From contig JADJPT010000005.1 in the NCBI GenBank assembly GCA_016713125.1, forward strand, positions 132,416-196,415: 64,000 bases of DNA, written 5' to 3'. Source of the DNA: Betaproteobacteria bacterium. GTDB lineage: Bacteria > Pseudomonadota > Gammaproteobacteria > Burkholderiales > SG8-39. This document shows, piece after piece, positions 51,772 through 60,065 of the stretch. The position numbers were made by a program, and so were the translations under genes. Within the stretch, counting starts at the first letter, position 1; every line of letters begins with the position of its first letter. A model generated the notes under the pieces. The model searched no databases. It saw nothing but the letters and a program-made list of their open reading frames with translations, and was not told where the DNA came from.

Positions 51772-53271
51772 ATGAGCGCAGTCAAGAACGGCCGCATGCA
51801 CCTGGAGAGCATCCGCGACGAGCGCTGCATCATGCTCGAGGGCCGCAAGGTCAGTGACGTCGCCAGCCACCCGGCGTTCCGCCAGTCGGCGCAGACCGTG
51901 GCCGGACTGTTCGACTACCAGGCCGCCAACCCCGAGCTGATGACCTTCGACATCGGCAACGGCAGGCGCGCCAACCGCGCCTGGCAGCTGCCGCGCAGCT
52001 ACGCCGAGCTGGTCGAGCGCAGGAAGGCGCTGACCGCCTGGTCCGAGCAGCACGTCGGCTTCATGGGCCGCTCGCCCGACCATGTCGCCTCGTGCATCTC
52101 GGCCATGGCCATGCGCGCCGACGTGTTCGAGGCGCACGGCAAGGGCCGCGGCCAGGCCGTGCTCGACTACTACCACCACGCGCGCGACAACGACCTGTAC
52201 CTCGCCTACGTGATCATCGACCCGCAGGCCGACCGCTCCAAGGCCACCGGCGAGCAGGCCGACCCGTTCGTCACCGCGGCGATCTGCGACGAGGACGCCG
52301 AGGGCATCACCATCAAGGGCGCCAAGATGCTGGGCACCTCGGCGGTGTTCGCCAACGAGGTGCTGGTGGCCTCGCTGCGCCCGGTGCGCGACGGCGACGA
52401 CAAGTACGCCTTCACCGCCATGGTGCCGATCGGCGCCAAGGGCCTGAAGCTGATGTCGCGCCGCTCCTACGAGCAGGGCGCGGTGTCGAAGTTCGACTAC
52501 CCGCTGTCCTCGGCCTACGACGAGAACGATTCGATCCTGTATTTCGACGAAGTGAAGGTGCCCTGGGACCGCGTGTTCGTGCACCGCAACCCGGCCATGT
52601 CGTTCGCGCAGTTCCACACCGCGCCGGCGCACGTCTACCAGAACTACCAGGCGCAGATCCGCCTGGCGGTGAAGCTGCGCTCCCTGACCGGCCTGGCGCG
52701 CCGCGTCTGCGAGACCATCGGCACCCTCGAGTTCCCGCAGGTGAAGGAGCAGCTCGGCGTGCTCGCCGCGCAGGCCGGCATGATCGACGGCATGGTGCAC
52801 GCCATGGAGGCCAAGGGCCGCATGGAAGGCGGCGAGGGCCCGCTGAACCAGGGCGAGTTCTTCATCCCGGACCGCGCCACGCTGTACAGCGCCAACGTGC
52901 TGGCGCAGCGCCTGTACCCGCAGGTGATCGAATCGATCCGCGACCTGGCCGGCGGCGGCATGATCATGCTGCCTTCGTCGGAAACCGACTTCGGCAATCC
53001 CGAGATCGCCGCGCTGATCGGCAAGACCCAGCATTCGCCGGTCACCGACGCCAAGGGCCGCGTCAAGACCTTCAAGCTCGCCTGGGACAGCGTGGGCTCG
53101 GAGTTCGCCTCGCGCCACACGCAGTACGAGATGTTCTACAGCGGCCCGAAGATCTTCACCGCCGGCCACCAGTACCGCACCTACGACTGGAACGAGGCCA
53201 CGCGCCTGGTCGACGACCTGCTCGACACCTACGACCTGCCCGCCGCCTCCGCCGCCGGCAAGGCCGCCTGA
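51772..53271 (+). CDS. 4-hydroxyphenylacetate 3-hydroxylase (HpaB)-family flavin enzyme
   Basis: A 499-residue FADH2-dependent monooxygenase or vinylacetyl-type dehydratase relative. HpaB-family features: the N-terminal ISAMAMRADVFE, the acyl-CoA dehydrogenase-like middle domain ITIKGAKMLGTSAVFANEVLV, the conserved VPWDRVFVHRNP, and C-terminal helices ending in MFYSGPKIFT...YRTYDW. No reductase (HpaC) lies next to it. Its substrate may be a phenol, or a CoA-thioester if it belongs to the 4-hydroxybutyryl-CoA dehydratase branch; I cannot separate these. It is the first gene after the MarR dyad, and the downstream deacylase is 23 bases away. Confidence 0.82.
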   Translation: MSAVKNGRMHLESIRDERCIMLEGRKVSDVASHPAFRQSAQTVAGLFDYQAANPELMTFDIGNGRRANRAWQLPRSYAELVERRKALTAWSEQHVGFMGRSPDHVASCISAMAMRADVFEAHGKGRGQAVLDYYHHARDNDLYLAYVIIDPQADRSKATGEQADPFVTAAICDEDAEGITIKGAKMLGTSAVFANEVLVASLRPVRDGDDKYAFTAMVPIGAKGLKLMSRRSYEQGAVSKFDYPLSSAYDENDSILYFDEVKVPWDRVFVHRNPAMSFAQFHTAPAHVYQNYQAQIRLAVKLRSLTGLARRVCETIGTLEFPQVKEQLGVLAAQAGMIDGMVHAMEAKGRMEGGEGPLNQGEFFIPDRATLYSANVLAQRLYPQVIESIRDLAGGGMIMLPSSETDFGNPEIAALIGKTQHSPVTDAKGRVKTFKLAWDSVGSEFASRHTQYEMFYSGPKIFTAGHQYRTYDWNEATRLVDDLLDTYDLPAASAAGKAA

Positions 53272-53294
53272 GCACCCTGAAGGAGACACGCCCC

Positions 53295-54278
53295 ATGCAA
53301 GCCCTGAAGACTTTCCCCGTCGGCCCGCTGACCATCGATACCGGCAGCGGCGGCCCGCTCACCGCGCAACCCGGCAGCCTGGTGCGCGGCCAGGTCGACC
53401 TGGTCGAACTCGCCGACGGCACGCCGGTGCGTTTCCCCATCGTGCTGGTCAACGGCAGCAAGCCCGGCCCGCGCTTCTACCTGGGCGCGGCGATCCACGG
53501 CGACGAGGTCAACGGCATCTCCATCCTGGCCAAGGTCATCGCCTCGCTGGACCCGAAGAGCGCCGACCACCGCTTCCCGGTCTCGCAGTTCATGAAGTCG
53601 CCGCTCGACCAGGCGCCGATCGACGCCTGGACGGTGTTCCCGGGCGACGCCGGCGGCAACCTGTCGCAGATCGTCGCCGCGAAGATGTTCGCGCTGATCC
53701 GCGAATGCTCCTGCGCCATCGACATCCACACCCCGACGCGCGGCGGGCGCTACGTGCCGATCGCCATCCTGCCGTCCATGAGCCTGGGCGCCGCCGCCGA
53801 GCGCGCGCTGTGGCTGGCCGAGCAGTGCGCCACCGGCTTCATCGTCAAGGGCGATCGCGGCATGTACGTGAGCCGCGGCATCTCCTGCGTCGAGGCCACC
53901 GCGGCCGGCGTGCCGGCCTTCACCTTCGAGATCGGCGAGGGCGGGCGCCTCGAGCAGTCGGTCACCGACGAGGGCGCGCGCTGCATCACCAATGCGCTGA
54001 TCGGCCTGGGCATGATCGAAGGCGAGCGCAGGCTGCCGCCGGTCAGCCACCTGATGAGCGACTTCCTCGGCCTGCGCGCGCATCGCGGCGGGCTGCTGCG
54101 CACCGAGGTCGAACTCGGCGCGGTGGTGAAGAAGGGCCAGCTGCTGGCCACCATCACCGACATCTGGGGCGACGTGGTGGAAACCGTGGTCGCGCCGCAG
54201 GACGGGGTGTTCGTGCGCTCGACCACGCTGTCCAACCTCGCCACCGGCGAGCGCGCGGTGACGCTGGGACTTCTGTAG
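53295..54278 (+). CDS. Succinylglutamate desuccinylase/aspartoacylase-family (M14-like) deacylase
   Basis: A 327-residue zinc hydrolase. His68 and Glu71 in AAIHGDEVNGISIL and His145 in AIDIHTPTRGG are the ligands, followed by EIGEGGRLEQS and a C-terminal biotinyl-like domain (VVKKGQLLATITDIWG). The stretch between residues 85 and 110 (SLDPKSADHRFPVSQFMK) is shorter than I expect in this family, where about 20 residues including xNPxxF normally precede DHRFPV. It might be an in-frame deletion. It likely deacylates the product or substrate of the HpaB-like enzyme. Start ATG 53295 follows AAGGAGA. Confidence 0.83.
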   Translation: MQALKTFPVGPLTIDTGSGGPLTAQPGSLVRGQVDLVELADGTPVRFPIVLVNGSKPGPRFYLGAAIHGDEVNGISILAKVIASLDPKSADHRFPVSQFMKSPLDQAPIDAWTVFPGDAGGNLSQIVAAKMFALIRECSCAIDIHTPTRGGRYVPIAILPSMSLGAAAERALWLAEQCATGFIVKGDRGMYVSRGISCVEATAAGVPAFTFEIGEGGRLEQSVTDEGARCITNALIGLGMIEGERRLPPVSHLMSDFLGLRAHRGGLLRTEVELGAVVKKGQLLATITDIWGDVVETVVAPQDGVFVRSTTLSNLATGERAVTLGLL

Positions 54279-54415
54279 CGCGCCGCGCCCCGCGGCAACC
54301 GGGGCGCCGTTCGCCCCCCGGATCCGGCGCTTCGTCGCATTCCGCTCGCCGCCGGCTCCGGCACCTGCGAGGATGGCGTGGTTCAATCCACGCCACCCGC
54401 GGTCCGGAGTCATCC

Positions 54416-55456
54416 ATGCGCATCCCTGTCGGTCTTCTTGTCCTGGCCCTTGCGGGCCATCTGTTCTCCGCGCCGGCCCAGGCGCAGCACGCCGGCTACG
54501 CGCGCCTGGAGGTGCCGGGCACGGCGGACGGCCAGGCGCCCATCCCGGTGGCGCTGTACTACCCGGGCGCGGTGCCCGAGAAAGTCATCCCCATGGGGCC
54601 GTTCACGGTCACCGTGGCCTACGGCGCGCCGCCCGCGGCGAAGGTCAAGGGCCTGATCCTGCTGAGCCACGGCACCGGCGGCACCGAGCTGGGCCACAGC
54701 AGCCTGGCCGAGGCGCTGGCGCGGCACGGCTACCTGGTGGCCGCGCTGCGTCACCCCGGCGACAACTGGCAGGACCGCTCGCTGCTGCGCGCGGGCGCGG
54801 CGCGCTACGTCACGGAACGCCCGCAGCAGGCCTCGCGCGTGATCGACGCGTTGCTGCGCGACCCGGCCTGGGCGGCGCGCATCGCCAGCGACGGCCGCGG
54901 CCCGCGCGTCGGCGCGCTGGGGCATTCGGTCGGCGGCTATACGGTGCTGGCGCTCGCCGGCGCACGGCCCGAACCCGGGCGCATCGCCGCGCATTGCCAG
55001 GCCAACGGCGCCGAGGACCCGGTGTTCTGCGGCGTGGCGCGCCACGCGCAGTCCGCGGCCGCCGCCGGCGGGGCGCCGGCCCCCATGGCGATCCCCGTGC
55101 TGGCCGACCCGCGCGTGCGCGCCGTGGTGGCCATGGCCTCGGCGGGCGCCATGTTCGACGCCGCCTCGCTCGCGCAGGTGCGCGTGCCGGTGGCGCTCTA
55201 CGAGGCGGAGAAGGACCGCTTCAACGTGCCGCGCTTCCACAACCAGTGGATCGCCGCCAACCTTCCGGGCGCCACCGTCATCCGCGTCGAGAACGCGTGG
55301 CACTTCGCCTTCATGGAAACGCCCTCGGTGCCGATCATGAGCGAGGACGGCGATGTGCGCGCCAACCCGCCGGGCTTCGACCGGCCGGCCCTGCTCAAGC
55401 GACTGGCGGTCGAGATCCCGGCCTTCTTCGACCAGGCGTGGGAGCGCGGCCATTAA
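54416..55456 (+). CDS. Secreted alpha/beta hydrolase (dienelactone/PAF acetylhydrolase-like)
   Basis: A 346-residue periplasmic hydrolase with a signal peptide cut near AQAQHAG (residue 23). Catalytic elements: GLILLSHGTGGTELG, Ser in GALGHSVGGYTVLA, and His in NAWHFAFME. The fold resembles the dienelactone/platelet-activating-factor hydrolase group acting on small esters. ATG 54416 is the first Met of the signal peptide. It ends at TAA 55454-55456, overlapping the next gene's ATT start by 3 bases. Confidence 0.82.
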   Translation: MRIPVGLLVLALAGHLFSAPAQAQHAGYARLEVPGTADGQAPIPVALYYPGAVPEKVIPMGPFTVTVAYGAPPAAKVKGLILLSHGTGGTELGHSSLAEALARHGYLVAALRHPGDNWQDRSLLRAGAARYVTERPQQASRVIDALLRDPAWAARIASDGRGPRVGALGHSVGGYTVLALAGARPEPGRIAAHCQANGAEDPVFCGVARHAQSAAAAGGAPAPMAIPVLADPRVRAVVAMASAGAMFDAASLAQVRVPVALYEAEKDRFNVPRFHNQWIAANLPGATVIRVENAWHFAFMETPSVPIMSEDGDVRANPPGFDRPALLKRLAVEIPAFFDQAWERGH

Positions 55457-56429
55457 GGCCTGGAGCCATCGCCGCTACGGACCGCCCGAGGTGCTCGAGC
55501 AGGTCGAACTGCCCATGCCGGTGCCCGCCGCCGACGAGATCCGGGTGCGCATCCGCGCCACCACGGTGAGCTCGGCCGACTGGCGCCTGCGCTCGCTCAC
55601 GTTTCCGCCGGGCTTCGGCCCCCTGGGGCGGCTCGCGCTCGGCGTGCGCGGGCCGCGGCGGCCGATTCTGGGCAGCGAGCTGTCCGGCGAGGTCGAGGCG
55701 GTGGGGCGCGCGGTCAGCCGGTTCAAGCCGGGCGATGCGGTGTTTGCGTTCACCGGCATTGGCCTCGGCTGCCATGCCGAGTACCGCTGCATCGCCGAGC
55801 GCGGCCCGGTCGCGCACAAGCCGCAGCGCCTGGACTGGGCGCAGGCGGCGGCGCTGGGCTTCGGCGGCGCGACCATGCTGGATTTCTACCGCAGGGGCGC
55901 GCTGCGCGCCGGCGAGCGTGTGCTGGTGAACGGCGCCTCGGGCGCGGTGGGCACGGCCGCGGTGCAACTGGCGCGGCACCTGGGCGCGCAGGTGACCGCC
56001 GTCTGCAGCGCCGCCAATCTCGAGCTGGTGCGCGCCATCGGCGCCCACGCGGCCATCGACTACGCCCGCGAGGACTTCGCCCGCACCGGCGCCACCTGGG
56101 ACCTCATCGTCGACACGGTCGGCAACGCGCCGTACCCGCGCAGCCGGCCAGCGCTGGCGGAAGGCGGTCGCCTGCTGCTGGTGCTGGCCGGACTGACCGA
56201 GCTGCTCAAGGCGCCGTGGGTGGGCCTGGCCGGGCGCCACAAGGTGATCGCCGGGCCGGCGGCCGAGCGGGCGGAATACATCGCGCGCCTGGCCGAGCTT
56301 GCCGCGGCGGGCGCCTTCACGCCGGTGATCGACCGCAGCTACGCTTTTGCAGACCTGCGCGAGGCCCACCGATACGTCGACAGCGGGCGCAAGCGCGGCA
56401 ATGTGGTGGTGCGGATGGACGGCGTATGA
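55452..56429 (+). CDS. Zinc-independent quinone/alkenal oxidoreductase (MDR family)
   Basis: About 325 residues of the NAD(P)H-quinone reductase type: GroES-like part LGSELSGEVEAVGRAVSRF and Rossmann motif VNGASGAVGTAAVQLARHLG, then DLIVDTVGNA. The homology begins at KAWSHRRYGPPEV, preceded by ATT (55452), which overlaps the upstream stop. ATT is a rare start. The real start may be ATT, or an ATG lost to a sequencing error; no better ATG lies nearby. The substrate is probably an electrophilic enone or quinone. The 3' end lies 41 bases before the GlcG gene. Confidence 0.8.
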   Translation: MKAWSHRRYGPPEVLEQVELPMPVPAADEIRVRIRATTVSSADWRLRSLTFPPGFGPLGRLALGVRGPRRPILGSELSGEVEAVGRAVSRFKPGDAVFAFTGIGLGCHAEYRCIAERGPVAHKPQRLDWAQAAALGFGGATMLDFYRRGALRAGERVLVNGASGAVGTAAVQLARHLGAQVTAVCSAANLELVRAIGAHAAIDYAREDFARTGATWDLIVDTVGNAPYPRSRPALAEGGRLLLVLAGLTELLKAPWVGLAGRHKVIAGPAAERAEYIARLAELAAAGAFTPVIDRSYAFADLREAHRYVDSGRKRGNVVVRMDGV

Positions 56430-56470
56430 TCTTCGCCGCAGCCCGCCGCCCGGCGGGCAGGGAGACAGAC

Positions 56471-56974
56471 ATGCGCAATACGAACATCCGCGCCGCGGCG
56501 CTCGCGCTGCTTGCGGCCCTGGCCGGCGCGGCGCAGGCGCAGGACGCCACCTTCAGCACCAAGTCGCTGACGCCGGAGACGGCGCTCAAGGCCGCGCAGG
56601 CGGCGCTCGAGAGCTGCCGCAAGTCCGGCTACCAGGTGGCGGTGGCCGTCACCGATCGCGCCGGCGTGCCGCAGGTGGTGCTGCGCGACCGCTTCGGCGG
56701 CGTGCACACGGTCAGGGTCGCCATCGACAAGGCCTGGACCGCGGCGAGCTTCCGCATCCCCACCGCGCAGCTGGCCAACGAAACCCAGGCCGGCCGGCCG
56801 ATGAGCGGCATCCGCAGCGTGCCGCGCGTGGCGGCCTTCGGCGGCGGCCTGCCGATCGAGGCCGGCGGCTCGACGCTGGGCGCCATCGGCGTCTCGGGTG
56901 CGCCCGGCGGCGACGCCGACGATGCCTGCGCGCGCGCCGGCATCAAGGCCATCGCGGACTCGCTGGAGTTCTAG
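56471..56974 (+). CDS. GlcG/HbpS-family haem-binding-type periplasmic protein
   Basis: A 167-residue protein with a signal peptide (LALLAALAGAAQAQ) and one DUF336 domain: ALKAAQAALESCRKSGYQVAV, VTDRAGVPQVVLRD, AIDKAWTAASFRIPT and FGGGLPIEAGGSTLGAIGVSG. The family includes haem-degrading HbpS and accessory GlcG proteins; the role here is unknown. ATG 56471 has GGAGACAG ahead. Confidence 0.87.
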   Translation: MRNTNIRAAALALLAALAGAAQAQDATFSTKSLTPETALKAAQAALESCRKSGYQVAVAVTDRAGVPQVVLRDRFGGVHTVRVAIDKAWTAASFRIPTAQLANETQAGRPMSGIRSVPRVAAFGGGLPIEAGGSTLGAIGVSGAPGGDADDACARAGIKAIADSLEF

Positions 56975-56976
56975 GC

Positions 56977-57359
56977 GTGGGCTTGCCGCCGGTCGCGGCG
57001 ACCGGCGCGCTGTACTTCGCCGTCCTGTTCGCCCTGGGCTTCGCGCGGGGAGCCTGGCCGGGGGTTCGGCTGGCGCGGGCGGCGCTGGCCGGCGGCGGAG
57101 ATGCCGCCGCGCCTGTTCGCCATCGGTTGGCCGCGGCGCATCTTCTCGCGCCCGCGCGCGCCGCACACGCGCGGCGCGCGGCTGGCCGCCGGCCTGCTGG
57201 CCCTGGCCCTGCTGCTGTCGGTGGAGTTCAGCGTGGTGCTGGCTGCGCGGGCTCACGCTGGAGCAGTACTTCGCCACGCGCGACCCGGTCTCGGGCGCGG
57301 CCTACGTGGCGCTGCTGCTGGTGTTCGCCTTCCTGCCGGCACTGCTGCCGCGGCGATGA
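56977..57359 (+). pseudogene. Conserved four-helix membrane protein, broken by several indels
   Basis: The region carries membrane-protein fragments in three frames. GTG 56977 starts VAATGALYFAVLFALGFA, another frame gives GARLAAGLLALALLLSVEFS, and a third gives RGLTLEQYFATRDPVSGAAY and FAFLPALLPRR with TGA 57357-57359. Removing one G near 57241-57246 joins the second and third parts; one or two further indels are needed near 57040-57150. The assembled protein of about 127 residues resembles small uncharacterised membrane proteins with C-terminal FLPALL. Its stop overlaps the beta-lactamase-family ATG (ATGA), so an intact original gene is plausible. Confidence 0.55.
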
Positions 57360-58568
57360 AGCGCCTGATCGCCCTGCTGGCGCTGTGCGCCGGCACGCTC
57401 GCCCAGGCCGCGCCCGACGAGGAGCTGCTGGGCAAGTCGCGCGGCTATCCGGTGGGCACGCGCAGCAACTGGTTCTTCGACGAGAGCGTGCGGGTGGGCT
57501 CGTTCAGCCACCTCGACACCCTGTTCCCGGTGCATACCCTGGCACGCGCCGCCGAGCCCGCGCCCCTGCCGCGCGCGGCCGCCGAACCGCGCTATCGCTA
57601 CCGCTTCCGCGAGGCCGGGTTCGGCGTCGACGACTACCTCGCGCCAGCGCATCACCGGCCTGCTGGTGATCAAGGACGGCGTGGTGCAGATCGAGCGCTA
57701 CCAGTATGAGCGCAAGGACGCGCATCGCCTGGTGTCGCACTCCATGGCCAAGTCCATCGTCAGCCTGGCGATGGGCATCGCGCTGGGCGAAGGCCGCGTC
57801 AAGTCGCTCGACGACAAGGCCGCCGATTACGTGCCCGAGCTGCGCGGCAGCGCCTACGGCGAGACGCGCATCCGCAACCTGCTGCGCATGGCCTCGGGCG
57901 TGAAGTTCAGCGAGGTCTACGACGGCCGCGACGACAGCGCGCGCTGGTCGCGCATCACGGCCACCGAGGGCACGCTGGCCGGGCTGCGCGCCTTCGGCGA
58001 ACGCGAGGCGGCCGAGGGCGAGCGTTTCCAGTACGCCTCCATCGAGACCGTGGTGCTGGCCATGGTGCTGCGCGCGGCCACCGGCGGGAACCTGGCCGAC
58101 TACGTGGCGCAGAAGATCTGGCAGCCGATGGGCGCCGAGGCCGACGCCAGCTGGCTGCGCGGCGACGACGGCGTGGAGCGCGCGCACGGCAGCTTCAACG
58201 CCGTGCTGCGCGACTGGGGGCGGCTGGGCGTGCTGCTGGCCGACGACGGCAGGGCCAACGGCCGGCAGATCGTGCCGCGCGAGTATCTGCTCGAGGCCAC
58301 CACCTGGCAGGCGCACCCCGCGGCCTTCGCGCCGAAACGCGCCACGTCCTGGTTCGGCTACGGCTACCAGTTCTGGACCTATCCGGGCGAGGCGCGCCGC
58401 TTCGTGCTGCTGGGCGTCTACGGCCAGGCGATCTACGTCGACCCGGCGCTCAAGCTGGTGATGGTGCACATGGCGGCGGCGAAGAACGCCACCGTGGGCA
58501 AGGAAACCATGGGCGCCGAGCGCAACGCGCTGTGGCAGGGGCTGGTGCGGCATTACGGCGGGCAGTGA
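57356..58568 (+). CDS. Serine hydrolase of the beta-lactamase/PBP4-like family, one frameshift
   Basis: A secreted serine hydrolase with a signal peptide (MKRLIALLALCAGTLAQA). The first part ends in FGVDDYLA (frame 2) and the body starts at VIKDGVVQIERYQYERK (frame 3); removing one C at about 57645-57650 gives LAQRITGLLVIKDG. The nucleophile is SxxK in VSHSMAKSIVSLAMG, the Tyr motif is FQYASIETVV, and the C-terminal FGYGYQFWTYPGE with YGQAIYVDP is family-typical. Length is about 403. Function may be esterase or a D-aminopeptidase-type activity. It overlaps the membrane-protein stop by 4 bases. Confidence 0.85.
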
Positions 58569-58573
58569 AGAAA

Positions 58574-58633
58574 TACTGCCACTTTTATTCAAGACCCATT
58601 GCCTGCAGCGCGTCTCCAGGCATATTACTGCCA
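58574..58633. repeat. Paired TACTGCCA element, copy 2
   Basis: TACTGCCA at 58574-58581 and 58626-58633, start-to-start 52 bases, exactly as in the copy at 44034-44093. A T-rich run (CTTTTATT) follows the first, and GAAA precedes it. It fills the gap between the beta-lactamase-family gene and the next hydrolase. Confidence 0.7.
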
Positions 58634-58638
58634 CGACC

Positions 58639-59544
58639 ATGGGGAGCATGGAGATGAACCTCGGACTTCGACGCCTGAGCGCAGCGCTGATCTGCGCTCT
58701 CCTGCATGGCCCGGCGCTGGCGCAGACCGCGGGCTCGCCGGCCACAACCCCCGCCGCGCCACCCGCGGCCGTCGAGCAATGCGGCGAGGTGCTCAGCCTG
58801 CCGGCGCACGAGGGCAGCCAGCGCTACGCCTGGCGCCCGCCCGCCGCGGGCGCCGAACCGCTCAGCCTGATCCTGCTGCCCGGCGGCGCGGGTTACCTGA
58901 ACCTCGATGAGCGCGGCTGCCCGCGTGCGCTTTCCGGCAACTCGCTGGTGCGCTCGATCCCGCTGTTCGCCGCCGCCGGCTTCGGCACCGCGCTGCTCGA
59001 TGCGCCCACGGCCCACCAGGGCGAGGACGGCCTGGGCGGCTACCGCATCGCGCCCGAACACGCCGCGGACATCGGCCGCGTGGTGGCCGAGCTGCGCGCG
59101 CGCACCAAGGGCCGCGTGTGGATCGTCGGCACCAGCCGCGGCGCGATCTCCGCGGCCAACGCCGCCGCGCGCCTGAGCGGCGCCGCGGCGCCGGACGGCG
59201 TGGTGCTGACCTCGGCGCTGATGAGCGGCGACCCGCGCGCGCGCAAGTTCTGGGTGGCGCACTCGGTGTTCGACCTGCCGCTGGAGGAGATCCGCATGCC
59301 GCTGCTGCTCGTCGGCCACGCCGCCGACCGCTGCGTGCGCTCGCCCGCCGCGCGCATGGGCGAGGTGATCGAGCGCGCCAAGGGCGCCACGCGCAAGCAG
59401 ATGGTCACCGTGAGCGGCGGCCCCGGCACCCCCGGCCCGGCCGGCCTCGCCGCCTGCGAAGGCCGCACCCCGCACGGCTACGTCGACCAGGAAAGCGAGG
59501 TGGCGGCGGGGATCGTACGCTTCGTGAAGGGCGGGAGTTACTGA
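58639..59544 (+). CDS. Alpha/beta hydrolase-like secreted protein
   Basis: A 301-residue protein with a signal peptide (MNLGLRRLSAALICALLHGP region, cleaved near LAQTAG). Core: SLILLPGGAGYLNL, the nucleophile elbow VWIVGTSRGAISAANAA, and LLLVGHAADRCVRS. Start is uncertain among ATG 58639, 58648 and 58654; I use the first. Family function and substrate unknown; it may be an esterase, or a chaperone-like hydrolase without catalysis. Confidence 0.75.
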   Translation: MGSMEMNLGLRRLSAALICALLHGPALAQTAGSPATTPAAPPAAVEQCGEVLSLPAHEGSQRYAWRPPAAGAEPLSLILLPGGAGYLNLDERGCPRALSGNSLVRSIPLFAAAGFGTALLDAPTAHQGEDGLGGYRIAPEHAADIGRVVAELRARTKGRVWIVGTSRGAISAANAAARLSGAAAPDGVVLTSALMSGDPRARKFWVAHSVFDLPLEEIRMPLLLVGHAADRCVRSPAARMGEVIERAKGATRKQMVTVSGGPGTPGPAGLAACEGRTPHGYVDQESEVAAGIVRFVKGGSY

Positions 59545-59693
59545 GGCGTCGGACGGATGGGGGATTTGCGCACGGGGGCGCTGCAGCCGTTCTGCAATCT
59601 GCATGCAGGTAGGGCTTCGCAATCCAACCATTGCGGAGGCGCGCCGCGCGGGCCCCGCCCCCCCATGATCAGTCCGTCGGCGGTGTCGCCGTC

Positions 59694-60065
59694 TTGCCCA
59701 GGCACCGGCTTTCCTGCCATTGCGGCAGCGTGGTGCTCGAACTCGACCTGCCCGAGGGCATCGTCAATCCCAAGCGCTGCGACTGCTCGATCTGCCGTCG
59801 CAAGGGCGCCATCGTCGGGACGGTTCCGTTGTCCGGCCTGCGTGTCGTGCAGGGCGAGGACTCGCTCCGGCTGTACCAGTTCAACACCGGGGTCGCGAAG
59901 CACTACTTCTGCGTCCACTGCGGCATCTACACGCATCACCAGCGCCGCGCCGATCCGGGCCTGTACGGCTACAACGTCGGCTGCCTGGAAGGCGTCAATC
60001 CATTCGAGCTCGGCCCGGTGCCGACCAACGACGGCATCAACCACCCGGCCGACCGCAAGGCGTAG
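59694..60065 (+). CDS. GFA-family (CENP-V/GFA zinc-binding) protein
   Basis: A protein of about 123 residues with a typical zinc-cysteine framework: LSCHCGSVVL, RCDCSICRRKG and YFCVHCGIYTHH, plus LRLYQFNTGVAKH and the end TNDGINHPADRK. GFA proteins bind zinc and, in some cases, glutathione-formaldehyde adducts. The start is poorly defined: homology begins near 59706, and TTG 59694 is a plausible start; a longer frame from TTG 59631 exists but has no homology. The 3' end overlaps the convergent MFS gene by 29 bases. Confidence 0.75.
   Translation: MPRHRLSCHCGSVVLELDLPEGIVNPKRCDCSICRRKGAIVGTVPLSGLRVVQGEDSLRLYQFNTGVAKHYFCVHCGIYTHHQRRADPGLYGYNVGCLEGVNPFELGPVPTNDGINHPADRKA

Noticed and set aside
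54279..54415. A terminator or operator in the GC-rich gap before the secreted hydrolase
   Set aside because: Several short GC palindromes occur, as expected from composition, with no T run or symmetrical longer dyad.
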